A stretch of DNA of 64,000 nucleotides from Methylobacterium pseudosasicola. GTDB taxonomy: Bacteria > Pseudomonadota > Alphaproteobacteria > Rhizobiales > Beijerinckiaceae. The stretch is from contig NZ_FOTK01000017.1 of assembly GCF_900114535.1 (NCBI RefSeq), positions 1 to 64,000 on the forward strand, written 5' to 3'. The notes under the pieces were generated by a model that had not been told where the DNA came from, searched no databases, and was given only the letters and a program-made list of their open reading frames with translations. How positions within the stretch are numbered: the stretch's first letter is position 1; each line of letters starts with the position of its first letter. Below are positions 37,515-46,200 of this stretch, piece after piece. Both the position numbers and the translations under genes were made by a program.

Positions 37515-38489
37515 ATGGCGACGCAGGGCGAGTGGAAAATCCCGGCGCAGGCCCAGCCCAGGCCGGCGGATTACGGCTACGATCTCGATCGGGCGCTCTC
37601 GTCGGTGCTTGCCCTGTCGGCGCGGGTGCCGGAGGGCGCCTTCACGGCCGAGACCCTCGGGACCGAGCGCGCCGGCAACGGCGTGGTGATCCGCGAGGAC
37701 GGGCTGGTGCTCACCATCGGCTACCTGGTCACGGAGGCCGAGAGCGTCTGGCTGACCACCCGGGAGGGCCGCTCGGTGCAGGGCCACGTGCTCGGCTTCG
37801 ATGCCGCCACCGGCTTCGGCCTGGTCCAGGCTCTGGGCGAGCTCGGCGTCCCGGCCCTGCCCATCGGCCGCTCGGCCGGGCTGAAGACCGGCGACCGGGC
37901 GGTGGTGGCGGGGGCGGGCGGACGCCAGCGCTGCGTCGCCGTGGAGGTCGTCGCCCGGCAGGAATTCGCCGGGTACTGGGAGTATGTCCTCGACGAGGCC
38001 CTGTTCACCGCCCCGGCCCACCCGCATTGGGGCGGCACCGCGCTGATCGGCGCGCAGGGCGAGCTGCTCGGCATCGGCTCCCTGCAATTGCAGCAGGGCG
38101 GCAGCAGCAATGCCCGCCCGATCAACATGGTGGTGCCGATCGATCTGCTTCCGCCGATCCTCGACGACCTGGTCACGCGCGGACGCGCGAACCGGCCGCC
38201 GCGGCCCTGGCTCGGCCTCTACGCCACCGAGAGCGAGGAGGGCATCGTGGTGATGGGGATTGCCGATGGCGGCCCGGCCGAGACCGGCGGCCTGCACGGC
38301 GGCGACGTGATCGAGGCGGTGGCCGGCGAGCCGGTCCCGGACCTCGCGGCCTTGTTCCGCAGCATCTGGGCGCTCGGCGAGGCCGGCGTCCGGGTTCCCC
38401 TCACCGTGCGCCGCGACGGGCGCAGTGTGAAGCTCGCCATCGTCTCGGCGGATCGGGAGCGGTTCCTCCGCACGCCTTCGCTGCACTGA
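37515..38489 (+). CDS. HtrA/S1C-like protein with PDZ domain, catalytic triad lost
   Basis: A 324-aa protein with a trypsin-like fold (about 45-215) and a PDZ domain (about 228-315; PWLGLYATESEEGIVVMG, then GGLHGGDVIEAVAGEPV). It aligns with HtrA proteases, but all three catalytic positions are changed: His is Tyr70 (VLTIGYLVTEA), Asp is Gly100 (DAATGFGLV) and the nucleophile Ser is Trp172 (HPHWGGTAL). No signal peptide is visible. It is probably a non-enzymatic binding or scaffold protein. It is divergent from the ECF sigma operon (235-bp gap). The start is ATG 37515. Confidence 0.85.
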   Translation: MATQGEWKIPAQAQPRPADYGYDLDRALSSVLALSARVPEGAFTAETLGTERAGNGVVIREDGLVLTIGYLVTEAESVWLTTREGRSVQGHVLGFDAATGFGLVQALGELGVPALPIGRSAGLKTGDRAVVAGAGGRQRCVAVEVVARQEFAGYWEYVLDEALFTAPAHPHWGGTALIGAQGELLGIGSLQLQQGGSSNARPINMVVPIDLLPPILDDLVTRGRANRPPRPWLGLYATESEEGIVVMGIADGGPAETGGLHGGDVIEAVAGEPVPDLAALFRSIWALGEAGVRVPLTVRRDGRSVKLAIVSADRERFLRTPSLH

Positions 38490-38646
38490 GAACCGCCCGC
38501 GAAACCGTCGCCGCCGAGGCCGCGTTTCTCGGATGCCGAGGCGAGCCTGCACGGGATACAACCACAGGCTCAGCTTCGGTTCAGGCGGCGGGGCCGACTT
38601 TCTCACGACCGGCGCCGATCCGCCGGACGCTTTGAGGAGATCTGTC

Positions 38647-38907
38647 ATGGCGATTCTGAGCGCACCGCGCGCGAAGGCATTCGTTGTGGCCGCCGCGATC
38701 GCCGGCGGCCTCGGGCTCGCTGGTTCCGCCCAGGCGGCGGGGGGCTGCGGCCCGGGCTTCCACCCGAATCCCTGGGGTATCTGCCGCCCGAACTGGGGGC
38801 CCCGGCCCTACTGGCGCCGGCCGGTCTATTACGGCGGCTACGGCTATGCCCGGCCGAGGCCCTATTACCGGCCCTACGGCTTCTACGGCCCGCGCCCGTT
38901 CTACTGA
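38647..38907 (+). CDS. GCG_CRPN-type small exported protein
   Basis: An 86-aa protein. The signal peptide (AFVVAAAIAGGLGLAGSAQA) is followed by GCGPGFHPNPWGICRPN, the GCG...CRPN motif found before repeat tails in many Rhizobiales proteins. It ends with a Tyr/Pro/Arg/Gly-rich low-complexity tail (YYGGYGYARPRPYYRPYG). It is probably a periplasmic or surface structural protein. The function is unknown. It has its own downstream hairpins. Confidence 0.82.
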   Translation: MAILSAPRAKAFVVAAAIAGGLGLAGSAQAAGGCGPGFHPNPWGICRPNWGPRPYWRRPVYYGGYGYARPRPYYRPYGFYGPRPFY

Positions 38908-38917
38908 GCGCGCAAAC

Positions 38918-38958
38918 GCATCATCCCGAAAGGCGGCCGCCGGCTTTCGGGATGATGC
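38918..38958. repeat. REP-like hairpin, perfect copy 3
   Basis: Perfect 15-bp arms GCATCATCCCGAAAG (38918-38932) and CTTTCGGGATGATGC (38944-38958). Same element as 16532-16574; it starts 11 bp after the stop of the GCG_CRPN gene. Confidence 0.85.
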
Positions 38959-38979
38959 TTCTCCAGCCCGAGCTGCACT

Positions 38980-39017
38980 GCGAAGGGCGCCCCGCCAGCC
39001 GGTAGGGCGCCCTTCGC
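38980..39017. terminator. strong hairpin, possible terminator
   Basis: Perfect 13-bp arms GCGAAGGGCGCCC (38980-38992) and GGGCGCCCTTCGC (39005-39017). No T tract follows on the plus strand, so it may be a 3'-end stabiliser rather than an intrinsic terminator. Confidence 0.5.
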
Positions 39018-39229
39018 GCGTTCAAGCCGGTTTCCGGCATGCGCACAAAGAATGACCAGCCGGGAAGGTTGCCGGTTTCTTAAGCCGACCATGCGGCCCG
39101 TGCAGACCAGATCCTTGACCTTTTGACTCCTGCTGCGCCGCGGCAGGTTTATATGTGCATTGCACCAACAAGAGGCAGCGATGCGCAACGGCGCGCCATT
39201 TCCTGCCTGAACAGAGGTCAAAGCATTCC

Positions 39230-39376
39230 ATGTCCGCCGCTCGTAGCGTCCTGAGTCGCGTCCGCGCCTATCTCCGGTACCGCGACACCGTCTCCCAGCT
39301 TTCCCGCCTCTCGGATCGCGATCTTGCCGATCTCGGCATCAACCGCAGCGAGATCCATGGCATCGCCCGCGTCTGA
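39230..39376 (+). CDS. DUF1127-family small protein
   Basis: A 48-aa Arg-rich protein ending LSRLSDRDLADLGINRSEI, the DUF1127 (YjiS-like) motif. Related short proteins in Agrobacterium and Rhodobacter (CcaF1) bind RNA and affect sRNA turnover and phosphate or carbon metabolism. It has its own promoter region and a hairpin terminator before trmFO. Confidence 0.9.
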   Translation: MSAARSVLSRVRAYLRYRDTVSQLSRLSDRDLADLGINRSEIHGIARV

Positions 39377-39405
39377 TCTCCCAAAAACCATCGCGATTCG
39401 ACTCA

Positions 39406-39441
39406 AAGGACCGCCGCCCGTTGATCCGGGCGACGGTCCTT
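39406..39441 (+). terminator. hairpin terminator of the DUF1127 gene
   Basis: AAGGACCGCCGCCCG (39406-39420) pairs with the segment ending 39441 (CGGGCGACGGTCCTT), with one mismatch. The T content after it is weak. It ends 15 bp before the trmFO start. Confidence 0.65.
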
Positions 39442-39455
39442 CGCTATTCTGGGAC

Positions 39456-40883
39456 ATGACACAGACCCTTCACATCATCGGCGGCGGGCTGGCAGGCTCC
39501 GAGGCGGCCTGGCAGGTGGCCGAGGCCGGCCATCGCGCCGTGATCCACGAGATGCGCCCGGTGCGCGGCACCGAGGCGCACCAGACGGACGGCCTGGCCG
39601 AGCTGGTCTGCTCGAACTCGTTCCGGTCGGACGACCCGGAGAGCAACGCCGTCGGCCTGCTGCACCAGGAGATGCGCTCCTTGAGCTCGCTGATCATGCG
39701 GGCGGCCGATGCCAACCAGGTGCCGGCGGGCGGTGCCCTCGCGGTGGACCGGGAAGGCTTCTCCGCCACGGTGACCCGGATTCTGGAGCAGCACCCCAAC
39801 GTCACGGTGGTGCGCGGTGAGGTCGAGGGCCTGCCGCCGGAGGAATGGGGGCCCTGCATCGTCGCCACCGGCCCGCTGACTGCCCCGGCTCTCGCCGAGG
39901 GCATCCGGGCGCTCACCGGCGCCGAGTCCCTCGCCTTCTTCGACGCCATCGCGCCAATCGTCCACTGCGACTCGATCGACATGGACGTGGCGTGGTTCCA
40001 GTCCCGCTACGACAAGCCCGGCCCCGGCGGCACCGGGGCCGACTATCTCAACTGCCCGATGACCCGCGAGCAGTACGATGCGTTCGTGGCCGCCCTCGTG
40101 GCGGGGGACAAGATCGGGTTCAAGCAGTGGGAGGGGACGCCGTATTTCGACGGCTGCCTGCCGATCGAGGTGATGGCCGAGCGCGGCCCCGAGACCCTGC
40201 GGCACGGCCCGATGAAGCCTGTGGGGCTCACCAACCCGCGCGACCCGCTGGTCAAGGCCTGCGCGATCGTGCAGCTGCGCCAGGACAACGCGCTGGGCAC
40301 CCTCTACAACATGGTCGGCTTCCAGACGAAGCTGACCTATGCCGAGCAGGTCCGGATTTTTCGCACCATCCCGGGGCTCGAGCGGGCCGAGTTCGCGCGG
40401 CTCGGCGGCCTGCACCGCAACACCTATCTCGACAGCCCGCGGCTGCTGGACGCCACCCTCCGGCTGAAGGCCCGGCCCACCTTGCGCTTCGCCGGCCAGA
40501 TCACCGGCTGCGAGGGCTATGTCGAGAGCGCCGCGGTCGGGCTGATGGCCGGCCGCTTCGCGGTGGCCGAGGCGGCGGGCCAGCCCCTCGCCCCCCTGCC
40601 CCAGACCACGGCGCTGGGCGCCCTCATCGCGCACATCACCGGCGGTCACGTCGCGGCCGACGGCGAGGCCAACGCCCCGCGCTCGTTCCAGCCGATGAAC
40701 GTCAATTTCGGCCTGTTCCCGCCCCTGGCCCAGGCCCCCCGCAACGAGACCGGCCGTCGCCTGCGCGGCCCGGAAAAGGCCGTGCTGAAGAAGCGGGCGC
40801 TCACCGATCGGGCTAGGGCCGACCTCGGTGCCTGGATGGCGGGCGCTCCGGCGGCGGAGTGGCGGCCGGCGGCGGCGGAGTAG
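39456..40883 (+). CDS. trmFO: tRNA (uracil-5-)-methyltransferase, FAD/folate-dependent
   Basis: A 475-aa flavoprotein. The N-terminal FAD motif IIGGGLAGSEAAWQVAEAG is followed by ELVCSNSFRSDDPESNAVGL, a TrmFO signature with the catalytic Cys. Others are NCPMTREQYDAFVAAL, KQWEGTPYFDGCLPIEVMAE and, near the end, ITGGHVAADGEANA and PMNVNFGLFPP. TrmFO methylates U54 of tRNA using methylene-tetrahydrofolate. Length and motifs are typical. ATG 39456 begins just before the FAD motif. Confidence 0.96.
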   Translation: MTQTLHIIGGGLAGSEAAWQVAEAGHRAVIHEMRPVRGTEAHQTDGLAELVCSNSFRSDDPESNAVGLLHQEMRSLSSLIMRAADANQVPAGGALAVDREGFSATVTRILEQHPNVTVVRGEVEGLPPEEWGPCIVATGPLTAPALAEGIRALTGAESLAFFDAIAPIVHCDSIDMDVAWFQSRYDKPGPGGTGADYLNCPMTREQYDAFVAALVAGDKIGFKQWEGTPYFDGCLPIEVMAERGPETLRHGPMKPVGLTNPRDPLVKACAIVQLRQDNALGTLYNMVGFQTKLTYAEQVRIFRTIPGLERAEFARLGGLHRNTYLDSPRLLDATLRLKARPTLRFAGQITGCEGYVESAAVGLMAGRFAVAEAAGQPLAPLPQTTALGALIAHITGGHVAADGEANAPRSFQPMNVNFGLFPPLAQAPRNETGRRLRGPEKAVLKKRALTDRARADLGAWMAGAPAAEWRPAAAE

Positions 40884-40905
40884 CGCAGCAGGTCACGGTT
40901 TCGAA

Positions 40906-40965
40906 AGGGCGGAGCCCTGCTGTCGGGCTCCGCCCCGACACCCCGCCAAAGGGCTCGCCCTTTGG
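40906..40965. repeat. modular hairpin repeat, copy H
   Basis: Palindromes at 40906-40918 (AGGGCGGAGCCCT), 40921-40940 (TGTCGGGCTCCGCCCCGACA, one mismatch) and 40946-40965 (CCAAAGGGCTCGCCCTTTGG). It lies between trmFO and the M20 amidase. Confidence 0.82.
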
Positions 40966-41025
40966 AAACCCTGATGCGCGCATGGCGCTTGCACGACCCG
41001 GGCTTTCAGCAGCTGGGCTCGAAGC

Positions 41026-42228
41026 ATGACCGAGATCGACACCGAAGCCTTCCTGGCCGACCTGTACGCCCTGCGCGAGATCGGCCGGTTCCGTACCGGC
41101 GTCCACCGCCCGACCTTCTCGGCCGCCGACATGGAATCCCGCCGCTGGCTGATGGCCAAGCTGGAGGAATGCGGGCTGGAAGCGTCGATCGATGGGATCG
41201 GCAACGTGCTCGGGCGCCATCGCGGGCCCGGACCCCATCTCCTGGTCGGCAGCCACATCGAGACCCAGAACGAGGCCGGCTGGCTCGACGGGGCGCTGGG
41301 GGTGGTGGCCGGGCTGGCCCTGGCCCGGGCCGGGCTGCCGGTCGACGTCGTCGCCTTCGCGGACGAGGAGGGGCACTTCTCCGGCGGCTTCCTGGGCAGC
41401 CGCTCTGCGATCGGCGCCTTGACCGAGGCCGAGATCGACGCCGCCCGCAACCGCACCGACGGCACGCCCCTGCGCGCGGCCCTCGAAACCGCGGGGCTCG
41501 CCGGATTGCCGCGGATGCGGCTCGATCCGGCCCGCTACCGGGGTTTTCTGGAACTGCATATCGAGCAGGGCACGCAACTCGAATCCGCCGGCCTGCATCT
41601 CGGCGTGGTCAGCGGCATCGTGGCGATCTGGCAATTCCAGATCGTGTTCGCGGGCAACCAGGACCATGCCGGCGGCACCACCATGGCAGAGCGCCGGGAC
41701 GCGGGCCTCTCGGCGGTGCGCCTGCTCGCGGCGATCGACCGGGAATTTCCGAAGGTCTGTGGCCCGCGCAGCACCTGGACCACGGGGCGGATCACCCTGG
41801 ATCCCGGCGGCTACAGCATCATCCCGGGCCGCGCCGAGGTGGCCTTCCAGTTCCGCGACGTGTCGATCCCGGTGCTGGAGCGGATGGAAGCGTGCCTCGA
41901 GGCGCTGGTGCGCGAATCGAACCGGCGCGAGCGCTGCCCCGCCACGCTCACGACCCTGTCGAAGGCGATCCCCGCCCCCTGCGACCCGGACCTGATGCGG
42001 GCCCTCTCGGAGGCCGCCGAGCAGGTCTGCCCCGGCCGCTGGCAGGTGATGCCCTCGGGCGCCGGCCACGACGCCCAGAACATCGCCCGGATTCTCCCGG
42101 CCGCCATGCTGTTCGTCCCGTCGATCGGCGGCATCAGCCACCATTGGGCAGAGGATACCAGCGACGCGGACCTGGCCTTCGGGGTGCGCGCGCTCGGCGC
42201 GGCGGCGGCTCGGGTGCTGGTGGGGTGA
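41026..42228 (+). CDS. M20-family Zn-dependent amidase (N-carbamoyl/allantoate amidohydrolase type)
   Basis: A 400-aa enzyme of the hydantoinase/carbamoylase branch of M20. Motifs: GSHIETQNEAGWLDGALGV (metal His and Asp), FADEEGHFSGGFLGS (Glu-Glu), ELHIEQG (His) and GISHHWAEDT (final His). In the first motif the usual His-x-Asp reads HIET, with Glu in place of Asp. Enzymes of this type hydrolyse N-carbamoyl amino acids, beta-ureidopropionate or allantoate. The preferred substrate cannot be told from sequence alone. The start is ATG 41026. Confidence 0.88.
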   Translation: MTEIDTEAFLADLYALREIGRFRTGVHRPTFSAADMESRRWLMAKLEECGLEASIDGIGNVLGRHRGPGPHLLVGSHIETQNEAGWLDGALGVVAGLALARAGLPVDVVAFADEEGHFSGGFLGSRSAIGALTEAEIDAARNRTDGTPLRAALETAGLAGLPRMRLDPARYRGFLELHIEQGTQLESAGLHLGVVSGIVAIWQFQIVFAGNQDHAGGTTMAERRDAGLSAVRLLAAIDREFPKVCGPRSTWTTGRITLDPGGYSIIPGRAEVAFQFRDVSIPVLERMEACLEALVRESNRRERCPATLTTLSKAIPAPCDPDLMRALSEAAEQVCPGRWQVMPSGAGHDAQNIARILPAAMLFVPSIGGISHHWAEDTSDADLAFGVRALGAAAARVLVG

Positions 42229-42367
42229 GGCTATTGCAAGCCATAGGATGACAGCTACCACCTGATCTTGGGGCGCGGCTCAAAGGTAGTGATGGCCGAG
42301 CATTTACTCAGTGAAGCAACGCCCCCCGCCCCCGATCGTTGACCCGGATCAATGCCGGAGGGCGGCC

Positions 42368-42508
42368 ATGCGGATCCGGAAGGAAGCGACCTATGATGGG
42401 GTGTGGACCGTGTTCGTCGGCGAGGGCCTCTGCTTCAGCGATTTGAGCGGGCCGGCCGCCGACGCGCTGGTAGCGGCGTTCGCGCGGTTCGCCGAGGCGG
42501 GGGAGTGA
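42368..42508 (+). CDS. very small protein of unknown function
   Basis: A 46-aa ORF: MRIRKEATYDGVWTVFVGEG, then LCFSDLSGPAADALVAAFAR. It has a good ribosome-binding site (GGAGGG, 5 nt before ATG 42368) and a balanced, protein-like composition (beta strands then a helix). A longer start at 42311 is possible. It converges on the acetyltransferase gene. The function is unknown. Confidence 0.5.
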   Translation: MRIRKEATYDGVWTVFVGEGLCFSDLSGPAADALVAAFARFAEAGE

Positions 42509-42511
42509 GCC

Positions 42512-43231
42512 TCAGGCGCCCGGGATCAGCGACTGGATCGGGATCAGGTCCGGGCGGTATTCCTGCATCCCGCCGGCGATCCGCTCCTCGACGGCGTCGA
42601 GGAATTTCTCCGGATCGGTGATCGAGCACTGGCGCAGGTCCCAGAAGGCGTAGCGCCACCAGCGCACCGCCAGGTAGCGCTCGATCAGCGCGTCGGGAAA
42701 CCGCATCTTCACGACCCGAGCCGGGCTGCCGGCCACGATCGCGTAGGGCGGCACGTCCTTGGTCACCACCGCCATGGCGCCGATGATCGCCCCGTCGCCG
42801 ATGGTAATGTCGGGCATCAGGAAGGCGCCGTGGCCGATATAGACGTCGTTACCGATCCGCACGCGCTTGGGCCACAGATAGGGGCCGCAGATCTCGTAAT
42901 CCTCGGCGCGGGGATCCTGGCGGTCGAACACCGCCGAATGGTGCGTGTAGAACAGCGGCGAGGTCGAGCCGCAATGGACCGGGTGGCTGCCGCGCCCGAC
43001 CTGGACGCTCTCGCCGATCGAGCAGTAGCGGGCGATGTCGGCGCCGAAATAATAGCCGCTCACCGCGTAGGAGAACGCCCCCATGGTGAGGCAGTAATCG
43101 ATCCCCATCCACTTGATGCTGCAGGGCGGCTCGAAGGTGCAGTCCTCCGGCAGGCCGAACGGGGCCGGATGCAGCACCGAGATGCCGCGCCGGAGCATCT
43201 CCTGCTTCATGTCCTCGTTGACGGAGATCAT
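42512..43231 (-). CDS. CatB-like hexapeptide-repeat O-acetyltransferase
   Basis: A 239-aa left-handed beta-helix acetyltransferase: ARYCSIGESVQVGRGSHPVH (with the catalytic-type His), VRIGNDVYIGHGAFLMPDI, DGAIIGAMAVVTKDVPPYAI and VAGSPARVVKMRF, as in CatB/xenobiotic acetyltransferases. It is located in a glycosyltransferase cluster, and its start overlaps the stop of the 1305-aa transferase (ATGA), so it most likely acetylates the glycan rather than an antibiotic. Confidence 0.9.
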   Translation of the reverse strand: MISVNEDMKQEMLRRGISVLHPAPFGLPEDCTFEPPCSIKWMGIDYCLTMGAFSYAVSGYYFGADIARYCSIGESVQVGRGSHPVHCGSTSPLFYTHHSAVFDRQDPRAEDYEICGPYLWPKRVRIGNDVYIGHGAFLMPDITIGDGAIIGAMAVVTKDVPPYAIVAGSPARVVKMRFPDALIERYLAVRWWRYAFWDLRQCSITDPEKFLDAVEERIAGGMQEYRPDLIPIQSLIPGA

Positions 43232-46200
43232 GCGGCGTCCTCGTCGCGTGGGTTTTGCGCCCCGGCCGGATTCAGGTCCAGGACGTAGTAGTCGCGCATC
43301 AGGTCGTCATACTCGGCCGCCTGGATCGGAACCGAGAGCTCCCCGGCGCGCGAGATGTCGAGCGCCAGCAGCCGGTCGTTGAAGGCGGCCGGGTCGTTGG
43401 CCAGGGCGTAGGGCAGGATATGGCCGTTCGGATAGGCCCGCAGCCGGTCGCCCTGGGCTCCCAGGGCGAAGGCCGCCACCGGCAGGCCGGTCCGCAACGC
43501 CAGGGTCAGGGCGTAGGAGTAGGTCTCGGGCCAGATCGCCGGCAGCAGGATCAGGTCGGCGGCGGTCCGCCAGACGAGGTCGAGGGCCTCGTCGTCGCCG
43601 GCATAGCGACCGGTCTGGCTCACCCCCGCCCGCTCCAGCCCGCCCGCGAGCGCGGGATCGGAGAAGCCCACGATCGCGAACCGCAGCGGCAGTTTGCGGT
43701 CCTGGGCATCGGTGGCCAGTGCCTGCAGGAACAGGCCGCCCTTGGTGGCGCTGATCGCACCGAGCACCGCGACCCGGCGCACGCGGCCCGGGCGCCGCAG
43801 GGCGGTGGAGCGCACGCTGCGGTCGTGCTCGACATGCGGCCGCACCGTGATCGCCAGATCCGGATACACGTCCCGGATCCGACCCGCCGTGTCGGCCGAC
43901 GGCGCGAACACCCGCGCCGCCCCGGCCAGGAACCGCCCGAACGTCGCCCGCCGCTCCGCCGGATCCGGCTCCTCGTAGCCGTCCGCGTCCGAGGCCAGGC
44001 AGTCCTGGCACACGGGCACCGGTGCCAGCCCGCAATAGCGCCCGTCCGGCATCACCAGGTGGTTGCGGTGGCACACCGGCGAGAAGTCGTGCAGCGTCCA
44101 GGCATAGGGCCGCCCGGAGCCGAATACGAGGTCCATCAGCGCGCGGGCCGCATTCCAGCGCAGGCCCGCCAGCGAGTGCACGTGGATCAGCAGTGGCGCC
44201 AGCTGCTCGACGAAGGCGGCGAGCTCGTCGGCGTCGCGGGGCAGGTACAGGCTGTCCAGGCTCGGCAGGTACACGAACTCCCGGCTGCGATACGAGACGT
44301 TGACCTGGATGTTCCGGGCCCGGTCGACCGAGAGCAGCACCACGGCCGTGCCCTCAGCCTTGAGCCGGGCGATCATGTCGTCGATGTGCCGCTGGATGCC
44401 CCCGCCCCAGCTATGGGTCACGAACAGCAAAGCCCGGCCGCGGAAGTGCCGGGCGAGCCGGTACAGGTCGAGCCGCGCCCGCCCCCGCCGGCCGGGATCG
44501 GCCTGGACGAACTGGCCGACCAAAGCCGGGTAGTCCGGGTGCTTGGCGAGCAGCGCCGCCTGGCCCTGGTCGTACTCGCCGCCCGGGTCGAGCCCGAACG
44601 AGATCTGCCCGGCATGGTAGACGTACACGTCCTCGGCCAGCAGGTTCGAGAACCCGGCCTTGCGGGCGCGCATGCACCAGTCGTTCTCCTCGCCGTAGCC
44701 CTTGCCGAAGGCGATCTCGTCCAGCGTGCCGACCGCGTCGAGGGCCTCCGCCGTCATGTACATGCAGAAGCCGACCCCGGTGGGCACCTCCACCGAGCGG
44801 CCGCGGTTGAGCGCCTTGGCGGCCTGGTCGAGTTCGGGCCGGGGGATCTCCAGCGCCATGGTGTTGTTGGCGTTGAAGCGAGGGTAGCTGCAGATCGTGG
44901 CGTTGTTCGACAGCGGCGTGACGCTGCCCACCGGCGGGCGGCCGTCCGCCTCGGCGGTCTCGGCATGGGCGACCAGCCGGTCGAGCCAGTCGCCGAACAC
45001 TTGGGCGTCGGAGTTGAGCAGGACCACGGCCCGGCCCTGGCGCAGGGACAGGCCGCGGTTGACCGAGCGGACGAAGCCGAGGTTGTTTTGGTTTTCGACC
45101 AGATGGAACAGGCCGCGGCCGGCCAGCTCGGCGAGCTCGGCTGTGAGCTGCGGGTCTGGGGATCGGTCGTTGACGGCGAGCAGGGTGAACGGGGTTTTCT
45201 GCGGGGCGGCGAGGCAGGCGTGGATGGCGCGCAGGGTCTCGCTGCGGCCCTTGTAGACCGGCATGATCACGACGACCCGGGCCTGGGCGAGGGTCAGGGC
45301 TCGGGGCAGGCCGTCCCAATCCTGCGGTTCGGGGGCCTCCATGGCCGGCCAACTGCCGAGATCCTCGGGGCAGCCCATCAGCCCGGCGGCGCGGCCGGTG
45401 CGGACGTAGTGCAGAAATGGCGATTCGCCCGGTGCGAACAGGTGGCCGTAGGCCCGGCGATAGAAGCGGGTCGAGAAGGTCTTGCTGGGGTTGCGGCCCT
45501 CGTGCTGGCCGTAGGCGACGAAATGGGCCAGCGGCCCGCCCGCAGCACCGGCGACGTCGGGATTCCGCTTCGCGTAGAACGCGGCGTCGAAATATGGCTC
45601 GAACAGCCGCGCCTGCTCCGCCAGGGCGTCCGCCTCGGAGGGCGGCGGGCCGTAGCGCGGGTCGAATCGCCCGGCCGCAATATCGGTGCCGTGCAGCAGT
45701 GCCGTGGCGAGGTGGTGGACCAGGGGCGCGATGCCGGTCTCCCGCGCCCAGGGATGCGCGTCGAGATAGGCCTGCCCGTTGAAGTCGGGGCGTGGGTTGC
45801 GGCCCTGGCGCCAGCCGGCGTCGCAATAGTCGCGGACGGCGTCGACATCCTCCGCCAGGCCGTAGCGTTCCCGGTAGAAGGCGTGGTCGAAATGCAGAGC
45901 CGCCAGCCCGGCCTGAAGGTCCAGAGACGCTGCCCGGTCCAGAGGCCTGCGCCCGATCGCGCCGAGCCACAGCGTGTCCTCCACGGGCGGACGCGCCGGG
46001 CGCAGGCCGCAGACCCGCAGCAGCGCGTCCAGCGTCGAGCGCCCCGGGCCCGGATCGCGCAGCTCCCGCCAGCCGCTGGTGGCGAAGTGCAGGTAAGGTG
46101 CGGTCTCCCGCACGTCCGCGTAGGTCGCCCGGTACCAGGCCTCGTCCACCGCCGGGACGTTCAGCCTGTCCGGCCCCGAGAACGGTTTTTTGCCGGAAAG

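Larger units (their letters stand above)
38908..39229. other. intergenic region with two hairpins
   Basis: 322 bp containing a REP-like hairpin (38918-38958), a second strong hairpin (38980-39017) and the promoter region of the DUF1127 gene. There, TTGACT (39123) and TTATAT (39149) are present but 20 nt apart, longer than ideal. Confidence 0.6.
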
